A stretch of 64,000 bases of DNA from JADKHC01 sp047600805 (GTDB lineage: Bacteria > Verrucomicrobiota > Verrucomicrobiia > Opitutales > Opitutaceae): NCBI GenBank assembly GCA_047600805.1, contig JASGKG010000001.1, positions 2,356,001-2,420,000 of the forward strand, read 5' to 3'. The notes beneath the pieces are model-generated. The model made no database searches. It worked only from the letters and a program-made list of their open reading frames with translations, and was not told where the DNA came from. Positions 21,606 through 27,636 of the stretch are shown piece after piece. A program made the position numbers and the translations under genes. Each line of letters begins with the position of its first letter. The stretch's first letter is position 1.

Positions 21606-22469
21606 GTGAACACGCTGGCGATTCACATGCCTTTCCTCATCGACCGTACCTGGCTTTGGGGTGCTGCCATCTTCTATCTTTCCGGCTTCACCCTCGGCAC
21701 GATCGCGCTCATCCGCGAGAAGCGCCACTCCCGCGCCTGGATGTATTTTCTCATCGCGACCGGTTTCGCGCTTCAAACCTACGGCCTCGGCCTGCGCGGC
21801 AAAGCCGTTCACGGGTGCCCGATTGGGAACACGTTCGAGCTCTTCCAGTTCACTGCGTGGTCTGCTACCGCCCTTTATCTCGTCGTCGGCGCGACGTTCC
21901 GGCTCAGTCTGCTCGGCTACTTCACCGCGTGTCTTTCGGCCACGTTAACGTCGGTTTCTCTGGCGGTGCCGTCTTGGGATCTTGTGCGCCGCGCGAACGC
22001 GTTTGGCGGTAATGCCTGGATCGAATTCCACGCCGCGCTCGCGCTTTTCAGTTACGGTGTCTTCGCCCTGCTCGCCCTCACGTCGGTGATGTACCTGCTG
22101 CAGCTTTTCAGCCTCAAACGTCATCACCTGCGGGGCTTCTTCTCGTTCCTGCCGTCGATCGTCGATCTCGACCAAATCAATTTCCGCCTGCTCACCGCTG
22201 GTGTCGTGATCATGAGCGCAGCACTCTGTGTCGGTTATGTGCACTGGGTTCAGGACCGCGACAGCGTTAAGCACGTTAAAATTCTCATCACCGGCGCGAT
22301 CTGGCTCGCCTACGCGATCGCTCTCGTCCTTCGATGGCGCGGATTGCTGATCACGAAGCGGCTCGCGTGGGTCTGCATTTCGCTTTTCGTCGCCGCCTTG
22401 CTGTCGTTGAACGTCGTCAATTCAAGCCGCAAGCCATTGCCGGCCACCCAATCCGCCAGCCGAACATGA
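21606..22469 (+). CDS. CcsA/HemX-like cytochrome c assembly membrane protein
   Basis: Polytopic membrane protein with about eight hydrophobic segments. It resembles CcsA/CcmC/HemX proteins: conserved region HGCPIGNTFELFQFTAW, then FHAALALFSYGVFALLAL and the C-terminal HWVQ segment. The GTG at 21606 lies too close to the GGAGG at 21602-21606 to use it well. ATG at 21627 (MPFLIDRTWLW) fits the family start better but is about 20 nt from that GGAGG. The stop overlaps the hemA start as ATGA, so the two are translationally coupled. That position is usual for HemX, which affects GluTR levels in some bacteria. Heme handling is the inferred role. Confidence 0.8.
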   Translation: MNTLAIHMPFLIDRTWLWGAAIFYLSGFTLGTIALIREKRHSRAWMYFLIATGFALQTYGLGLRGKAVHGCPIGNTFELFQFTAWSATALYLVVGATFRLSLLGYFTACLSATLTSVSLAVPSWDLVRRANAFGGNAWIEFHAALALFSYGVFALLALTSVMYLLQLFSLKRHHLRGFFSFLPSIVDLDQINFRLLTAGVVIMSAALCVGYVHWVQDRDSVKHVKILITGAIWLAYAIALVLRWRGLLITKRLAWVCISLFVAALLSLNVVNSSRKPLPATQSASRT

Positions 22470-23521
22470 GTGATCAGCCAGCTCCCACGCTCTTCATTCT
22501 CGGCGCGAGCCACCATCGCACGCCGATCGAGTTGCGCGAAAAGCTCGCGCTCACGGCCGACAAGATGGAGCTCTTTCAAGCGCAACTGAAGCAACTGCCC
22601 GGCCTGCGCGAACACGCGGTCGTCAACACGTGCAACCGCGTCGAGTTTTATGGTTTCGCCGAAAACTCCGAAACCGTCGCTAAGCTCCAAGCCGCTTTTT
22701 GCTCCTTCCAAGGGTTTTCCGAAGCAGAATTCGCCGCTATTCGCCACCAGGCGCAAGACATCCAGGCGCTTGAGCACTTGATCGAAGTCTCCTCCGGCCT
22801 CGACTCGCAGATGCTCGGCGAAACAGAAATTCTCGGGCAGGTGAAAGATGCCTACGCGTCCGCCCAAACTCGCCATACGGTCGGTCCGGTGCTCAACCGT
22901 GTTTTCCAAAAAACATTTCAGTACGCGAAATACATCCGCAGCCACACCGCGATCACCGAGGGCCAGATCAGCGTCGCCAACGTGGCCGTTGACCTCGCGA
23001 CAAAAATTTTCGGCCAGCTGAGCGAAGCGCGCATCCTTCTGCTCGGCGCCGGCGAAATCGGCGACAAAACCGCCAAAGCTTTCCAGAGTCGCGGGGCAAA
23101 CGCGTTGACGGTTGCCAGTCGCCGCCTCGAACGCGCGATGGAACTCGCCGGCACTCTCGGCGCCGCGGCCCTGCCGTTTGACCAGTGGTCGGCGCGTCTC
23201 CACGACTTCGACATCGTGGTCTGCTCCACTGCTGCTCCCGACATCGTCGTCACGAAAGAAATCATCCGCGCCGCCATGAAGCAGCGTCCCGCGCGCCCGC
23301 TTTTCTTCATCGATTTGGCGCTTCCGCGCGACGTTGATCCGAACGCGGCCGAAGAGGAAAACGTGTTTCTCTACAACCTCGACGACCTCGCTAAAATCGC
23401 CGAGGAAAACCTCGCCGCGCGCACCGCAGAAGTGAAACGGGCCCGCGAAATCCTCGCCGAAAAAGCCAACGCTTTGTGGCAGCAACTGGTCTCCGGCCCG
23501 CTCAACGGACGCAAACCTTAA
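22466..23521 (+). CDS. hemA: Glutamyl-tRNA reductase, short form
   Basis: Reduces glutamyl-tRNA(Glu) to glutamate-1-semialdehyde, the first step of C5 tetrapyrrole synthesis, with NADPH. ATG at 22466 overlaps the previous stop and gives 351 aa. The catalytic Cys is in VVNTCNRVEFYG (Cys56). The tRNA/active-site block is GLDSQMLGETEILGQVKDAY, and the Rossmann motif is LLLGAGEIGDKTAKAF. The protein stops soon after the spinal helix (ILAEKANALWQQL) and has none of the roughly 100-residue C-terminal dimerisation domain found in the common 410-430 aa enzymes. The stop is clean and the next gene is convergent, so this is not an obvious truncation by frameshift. Confidence 0.92.
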   Translation: MSDQPAPTLFILGASHHRTPIELREKLALTADKMELFQAQLKQLPGLREHAVVNTCNRVEFYGFAENSETVAKLQAAFCSFQGFSEAEFAAIRHQAQDIQALEHLIEVSSGLDSQMLGETEILGQVKDAYASAQTRHTVGPVLNRVFQKTFQYAKYIRSHTAITEGQISVANVAVDLATKIFGQLSEARILLLGAGEIGDKTAKAFQSRGANALTVASRRLERAMELAGTLGAAALPFDQWSARLHDFDIVVCSTAAPDIVVTKEIIRAAMKQRPARPLFFIDLALPRDVDPNAAEEENVFLYNLDDLAKIAEENLAARTAEVKRAREILAEKANALWQQLVSGPLNGRKP

Positions 23522-23533
23522 CCAGCAGCTCCA

Positions 23534-24262
23534 TCACAAGAGCGCCTTGAGCGCGTTTTCGTCCAGCTTCGAAGCCATCACGTAAACGTGGTTCGGATCG
23601 GTCCAGAGCACGGAGTGAACGCCGTTGCTCGTCACGAACTGCGGCGCCGCCGGCACACTCGTCTTGGCGGGCCGCTCCATCACGTAGAGGTGAAACTCGC
23701 CTCCATTCCGCTCGAAACAAATCTCCGCCACTTGGTGGCCATTCACGGAGAGCGTTCGACAACCGTTCGATTTCAACTCGCCGACGTTTATAGGCATCGG
23801 CGCACTCAGCCGCGTCGACGGGTTAGAGAGCAGAGCAACCGCACGTTTTACCGCGTCTCCGTGCGAACCGTGCCGCTCCGGATGCGACGCATCATCAATC
23901 ACGGTCGCTGTCAGAGCCGACCAGTCCATCGCGTCGCCACGCGTTTTCCTGAAAACCGCGAGGCTGCACACAATGACGAACGATGCCGCAAGGCCGATAT
24001 ACGCCGGATGCCGCCACCACGGTCGCTGCGCCACACTTAACTTGCTTCCCGCGAGAATCGATTCGCGCAAGCCAGCCGGGACGGGAATGGATTTTAGTTG
24101 AGTGGCGACCGCTTTGTCCCGTGCCTGTTCGCGCTCGAACCATGAACGCAGTTCCGGATCGCGCTCCGCTTGACTCAGCGCTTCGACAAAGCGCGGATCT
24201 CCCGCGTCCGAGCCATTCGGACGGTAAGCTTTGAGAATGAATTTTGCCTCTTCGTTATCCAT
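23534..24262 (-). CDS. Membrane anti-sigma factor of the buf operon
   Basis: 242-aa protein from the ATG at 24262, which overlaps the sigma factor stop by 8 nt. An in-frame upstream start exists but lies inside the sigma gene. Layout: a cytoplasmic N-terminal part rich in charge (EEAKFILKAYRPNG), one transmembrane helix (AYIGLAASFVIVCSLAVF, about residues 83-100), and a periplasmic domain. That domain has two Cys in the blocks NGCRTLSVNGHQVAEICF and FHLYVMERP. This topology fits an anti-sigma factor that senses an envelope signal. Metal or redox sensing by the Cys pair is inference. It is the last gene of the operon and is convergent with hemA, 12 bp apart. Confidence 0.8.
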   Translation of the reverse strand: MDNEEAKFILKAYRPNGSDAGDPRFVEALSQAERDPELRSWFEREQARDKAVATQLKSIPVPAGLRESILAGSKLSVAQRPWWRHPAYIGLAASFVIVCSLAVFRKTRGDAMDWSALTATVIDDASHPERHGSHGDAVKRAVALLSNPSTRLSAPMPINVGELKSNGCRTLSVNGHQVAEICFERNGGEFHLYVMERPAKTSVPAAPQFVTSNGVHSVLWTDPNHVYVMASKLDENALKALL

Positions 24263-24809
24263 GGGAGGCCTTGGTTCGGGTGCCTTGGAATGGCACAACC
24301 TTGGTCGAGTTCCCGCTCGAATTCGAGACGAGACGCAGCCGAAGCTGCGCTTTGCCGCGCGCCAGCCGCGACATCACGGTTCCGATCGGCACGTCGAGCG
24401 CTTCTGAAATTTCGACGTAGGATAGCTCTTCGAGATAAAACAACGTCAGCGGCGCACGAAAGACTTCGTCTACTTCTTGCAACGCCGTCATCACGGTCGC
24501 GCCATCCATCGCCGCAACTGTTTCCGGAGCCAAAGAAATTTCCTCAAGATCACGCTCCGGCACATTGTCGAGAGCGGTCGTACGCTCGTTCATTTTTCTC
24601 CCCTTCAAAAATTCCCGATAGAGCGTGGTGAAGAGCCACGATTTCGCTTTCGTCGCTTCTCTGAGCGCATGGCCTTTTTTCGCCCAAATAAAAAAAGTCT
24701 GCTGCGCGAGATCGCACGCATCCGCTTCGTTCCGCGCCAAGCTCAACGCAAAGCGGTACAACGACGGATAACAGTGATCCACGAGTTGAGTGAACGCTTC
24801 GTCGGGCAT
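24255..24809 (-). CDS. ECF-type RNA polymerase sigma factor
   Basis: 184-aa sigma-70 family protein of ECF size. Region 2 is FALSLARNEADACDLAQQTF and WAKKGHALREATKAKSWLF. Region 4 is APLTLFYLEELSYVEISEAL with the recognition helix GTVMSRLARGKAQLR. It starts 5 nt after the DoxX stop and overlaps the anti-sigma start, so all three are one transcription unit. The obvious target is its own operon. Buf operons controlled by an ECF sigma factor are known in Caulobacter. Confidence 0.9.
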   Translation of the reverse strand: MPDEAFTQLVDHCYPSLYRFALSLARNEADACDLAQQTFFIWAKKGHALREATKAKSWLFTTLYREFLKGRKMNERTTALDNVPERDLEEISLAPETVAAMDGATVMTALQEVDEVFRAPLTLFYLEELSYVEISEALDVPIGTVMSRLARGKAQLRLRLVSNSSGNSTKVVPFQGTRTKASHG

Positions 24810-24814
24810 TGGAG

Positions 24815-25243
24815 CTAGGCATTACTAACCGGAGTTTCACGATTGAGCAAACGGTCTACTGAAAAAGCTCCAGGTCCAAACGCGACCACCACCAAAGCGA
24901 CAAATAAAAACAAAAACGGTGCAGCCGAAGTGAACTTGTCCGGCTCCGTGGTGATCGCCCGAAGGGCTTCGCGCTCGGCTGTGACATACGCCACCGCCAT
25001 CACGAAAATCACCGGTATGCTTGCCAGCCGTGCCCACAACCCGAGCGCCAGAAGCAAGCCACCGACCATTTCGGTTCCGCCCGCCATCGCCGCGTTCAGG
25101 TGCGGCGCGGGAATTCCTAAGCTTTCAAAAAAGCCGGCCGTTCGATCAAAGTGCACGAGCTTCCCCCAGCCTGTCTGAACCAGCTGCAAGCCCCAAAATA
25201 GGCGGAGAATAAGCAGCAGCGGGGAGCGCCCGAAATCCGCCAT
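24815..25243 (-). CDS. DoxX-family membrane protein of the buf operon
   Basis: 142-aa protein from the ATG at 25243, preceded by AGAGAG; an alternative ATG lies at 25279. Four hydrophobic segments: LLLILRLFWGLQLVQTGWGK, MVGGLLLALGLWARLASI, VIFVMAVAYVTAE and FLFLFVALVVVAFGP. The HFDRTAGFFESLGIPAP block is the classical DoxX/DoxD signature. DoxX proteins often accompany bufferin genes. A role in quinone- or thiol-linked redox chemistry of the membrane is inferred from family only. It lies 65 nt downstream of the DUF2063 gene and 5 nt upstream of the sigma gene. Confidence 0.85.
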   Translation of the reverse strand: MADFGRSPLLLILRLFWGLQLVQTGWGKLVHFDRTAGFFESLGIPAPHLNAAMAGGTEMVGGLLLALGLWARLASIPVIFVMAVAYVTAEREALRAITTEPDKFTSAAPFLFLFVALVVVAFGPGAFSVDRLLNRETPVSNA

Positions 25244-25308
25244 TCTCTCTATGCGCGAACGAATCAGTTTAATTTGCATAATTTCAATAAGAGCTCTCCG
25301 CCGCCAAA

Positions 25309-26229
25309 TTATTCCCGTCGGCAAAGCCAACCGAGTCGCATCCAAAGCGCGAACCACTGGCGCACGCATTCGGCTTGCTCGTCTTCCTTTATCTGCGACC
25401 GAACAAACGCACCGCTGCACGCTTCGGCCAACGACTGTCCTCTCTTCAAACTCCGAAGAATCCGCGCTGCCTCGGGCTCGAGCCGTTTGTAATAGAGCTG
25501 GTTGTCGGTTCGGTGCACCGCGAGGTGCAAGGTCGGACCACGACGAAGCGCCAGTTGCGTCGATGTCGCCTCGGAACGCGCCGTAATCGCGTTACTCGCT
25601 TCGCCGCGGAGTGCTTCACGCTTCAGCGCGACGACAAATTCGTCGACGGAATAGCGACCCGTCAAAAGGGTGAGATAAGGCTGCAGCTGAAGCCGCAACT
25701 TCTCGGGATCGCCTGCCAGATCTGGCTGTTTGATTCGCGGTTGCGATGGGCCGTCAAACGCTACCACTTGCGCCCATTCAAAACGCACCATTTCGCGAGA
25801 CGCCTCGTAGTTAAGCCCGAGAGAGGAGCGGTTTCTCACAATGAACCGCTCGAGCCGCGAACCCAAGTTGCGCAGACTAAACGACCGCGAGGGGTAAGCC
25901 GCCAAATACTGTTCGGCAAGTTTCCAAAATATTTCTTCACCCAAAAGCGCGCGCAAGCCCGGGAAATCCTGCCCAAGACTATCCAGCAGCCTGAACCAAT
26001 ACATCCGATTATAAATTTCCACGCGCTCGATTGGCCGGAGGGTCCGGCTTGGTTTGACGAGTTTGGCCATCGCCCGCGCCGAAGAAGAACCGTCGAACCA
26101 GCGGCGTTCAGCAAGGTCGCCCTTCGCAAGCGGTCGCGTGATCGCAGCATGCATCGTGCGTTGCCACGAACCGAGATCGCGCGGCGAGAGATCCGGCGCA
26201 GAGGCGGACGTCGTTTTAGTTGTTCGCAT
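25309..26229 (-). CDS. bufC: DUF2063 maturation partner (BufC-like)
   Basis: 306-aa protein from the ATG at 26229; a GTG at 26238 would add three residues. The start overlaps the DUF692 stop by 14 nt, so translation is coupled. The N-terminal DUF2063 region has SWQRTMHAAIT, YNRMYWFRLLDSLGQDFPGL and AQYLAAYPSRSFSLRNLG-type sequence. The C-terminal half reads as a winged-helix-like region with RRGPTLHLAVHRTDNQLYY. In characterised systems this protein binds the precursor and delivers it to the MNIO enzyme. Confidence 0.88.
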   Translation of the reverse strand: MRTTKTTSASAPDLSPRDLGSWQRTMHAAITRPLAKGDLAERRWFDGSSSARAMAKLVKPSRTLRPIERVEIYNRMYWFRLLDSLGQDFPGLRALLGEEIFWKLAEQYLAAYPSRSFSLRNLGSRLERFIVRNRSSLGLNYEASREMVRFEWAQVVAFDGPSQPRIKQPDLAGDPEKLRLQLQPYLTLLTGRYSVDEFVVALKREALRGEASNAITARSEATSTQLALRRGPTLHLAVHRTDNQLYYKRLEPEAARILRSLKRGQSLAEACSGAFVRSQIKEDEQAECVRQWFALWMRLGWLCRRE

Positions 26230-27073
26230 TCTGAACACCGCGAGCTTCGTCGATGTAGCGATTCGCTTTGAGCGCTTCCGCGTGAACTTCTTCGAAGGAC
26301 GGAATTTTGTCGTCCCACTCGAGCAACGTCGCGGTCACGCCACAAAGCTCCGTCGCACGGCGATACAACTTCCAAACAGGGTCGAGCACCGGATGGTCGT
26401 GCGTATCGAGGATGTACTTTTCGAATTTCGTGTGCCCCGCGATGTGCATTTGCCCCACGCGGTGATGCGGCACCGCTTCAATGTATTCCATTGGATCAAA
26501 CCCGTGGTTTTTAGAAGAGACGTAGATGTTGTTCACATCGAGGAGAATTCCGCAGTCGGCTTTCTCAACGACCTCCGTGAGAAACTCCCACTCAGTCATC
26601 TCCGACGCGTGAAACTCCATGTACGAACTCACGTTTTCCACACAAATCGGAACCTCCAGAAAATCGCGCACGTATTTTATTTTTTCCGCGGTTCGCTTCG
26701 CAGCTTCGTGCGTGTAAGGCATCGGCAGAAGATCGTGCGTGTAAGTTCCATCCACACTACCCCAGCAAAGGTGGTCGGAGAGCCACGGCGTTTTCGTGCG
26801 TTTGACGAGGTTTTTGAGCTTTCGCAAATGAGCCCGGTCGGGCTTCTCCGCCGAACCAAGATAAAGCGACACACCGTGCTGAACCACCTGATATTGTTCA
26901 AGAATCGCGTCGAGCACTTCGAGCGGGCGCCCTCCGTCGACCATGAAATTTTCCGAAATAATTTCAAACCAAGCGCACGTGGGTTTGTTGGCCAAAATAT
27001 GCCGATAATGCGGCACGCGTAAGCCGAGTCCTATGCCGTACTCGGTGTATCCGTTAAATCGATTCGCAGGCAT
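26216..27073 (-). CDS. bufB: DUF692 multinuclear iron oxidase (MNIO), RiPP maturase (BufB-like)
   Basis: 285-aa TIM-barrel protein from the ATG at 27073 (MPANRFNGYTEYGIGLGLR). The longer open frame upstream runs through the precursor gene and is not coding. Metal-ligand motifs of the family are present: WFEIISENF, QHGVSLYLGS, LSDHLCWGS, CVENVSSYM, DVNNIYVSS and MHIAGH. MNIO enzymes use two or three iron ions to oxidise Cys residues of a peptide, in bufferins to thiooxazoles that bind copper. It lies 58 bp after the precursor gene and overlaps the DUF2063 gene, the usual order A-B-C. Confidence 0.93.
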   Translation of the reverse strand: MPANRFNGYTEYGIGLGLRVPHYRHILANKPTCAWFEIISENFMVDGGRPLEVLDAILEQYQVVQHGVSLYLGSAEKPDRAHLRKLKNLVKRTKTPWLSDHLCWGSVDGTYTHDLLPMPYTHEAAKRTAEKIKYVRDFLEVPICVENVSSYMEFHASEMTEWEFLTEVVEKADCGILLDVNNIYVSSKNHGFDPMEYIEAVPHHRVGQMHIAGHTKFEKYILDTHDHPVLDPVWKLYRRATELCGVTATLLEWDDKIPSFEEVHAEALKANRYIDEARGVQNANN

Positions 27074-27086
27074 GAAGAGAAAAGTG

Positions 27087-27110
27087 GGCGCCGCCTGAAA
27101 GGACGGCGCC
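27087..27110 (-). terminator. Hairpin between bufferin precursor and MNIO gene
   Basis: A perfect 7-bp inverted repeat, GGCGCCG (27087-27093) and CGGCGCC (27104-27110), has a 10-nt loop. On the transcribed - strand it is followed by CCCACTTTTCTCTTC up to the MNIO start codon. A GC stem with a short, interrupted U-rich tract suggests a leaky terminator or processing site that lets the precursor mRNA accumulate above the enzyme mRNA. Confidence 0.55.
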
Positions 27111-27131
27111 GTTGAAGTGATGATCAGGATC

Positions 27132-27479
27132 TCAGGTCTTCGGCGCGTCGTTGTGCTTTTTGGCCGTGGAACAGCCACCTTTCCCTTTGCAGGAATTTTT
27201 GCCCTTGCAGCCGTTGTCGCTCGACTTGCAACCACCCTGGCCTTTGCAGTCGTTCTTACCTTTGCAATCGTGCATGCCTTTGCAGCTCGCTTTGTCCTTG
27301 CCGTTACAGCCGTCCTTCCCGGAACAAGACGCCTTATCTTTGTCGTTATCTGCCACGAGTAGAAGTTTCGTGCCAGCGTCGCTGCGGGTCGGAGCGGCCA
27401 GCATGCGTGTCGCGAGCGAGCCCGAATAGATGCCCGCAACCGCTGCACAGGCGAGGAGGGTCTTTGTCGATTTGTTCAT
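27132..27479 (-). CDS. bufA: Bufferin-type Cys-rich RiPP precursor
   Basis: 115-aa exported peptide from the ATG at 27479 (MNKSTKTLLACAAVAGIYSG, a signal-peptide-like start). The mature part is Lys/Gly/Asp-rich with nine Cys, all in small modules such as CSGKDGC, CKGMHDC, CKGKNDCKGQGGC and CKGKNSCKGKGGC; the last block is a near copy of the one before. The C-terminus STAKKHNDAPKT has no Cys. The CKGxNxCKGxGGC pattern with adjacent DUF692 and DUF2063 genes identifies a BufA-type precursor whose Cys are modified and bind copper. Which Cys are modified here is unknown. It is the first gene of the operon. Confidence 0.88.
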   Translation of the reverse strand: MNKSTKTLLACAAVAGIYSGSLATRMLAAPTRSDAGTKLLLVADNDKDKASCSGKDGCNGKDKASCKGMHDCKGKNDCKGQGGCKSSDNGCKGKNSCKGKGGCSTAKKHNDAPKT

Positions 27480-27543
27480 TTTGATGTGATGTTCTGCAAC
27501 GTGTCGGTCACCGCATTCTTGAGAACGCAAACAAGCGCCAACG

Positions 27544-27576
27544 GATATTAGAGCGCTGGACCCCGTCTTTATTCCC
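27544..27576 (-). promoter_or_regulatory. Candidate ECF promoter of the buf operon
   Basis: On the - strand GGGAATAAA (plus 27568-27576) is followed 16 bp after GGAAT by GCTCTAAT, ending near 27547. GGAAT-type -35 elements are common for ECF sigma factors. The predicted start near 27537 leaves a leader of about 58 nt to bufA. The 157-bp region is shared with the divergent SNF2 gene. Assigned by eye only. Confidence 0.35.
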
Positions 27577-27636
27577 TAGCCAACGAATTTTTCTTTTCGC
27601 CTCGCCAGCGGCGGCTCCTCCAAACTTTTCACCACC

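Noticed and set aside
27074..27448. N-terminal extension of the DUF692 enzyme
   Set aside because: The extension is the bufA gene read in another frame. The family N-terminus begins at the ATG at 27073.
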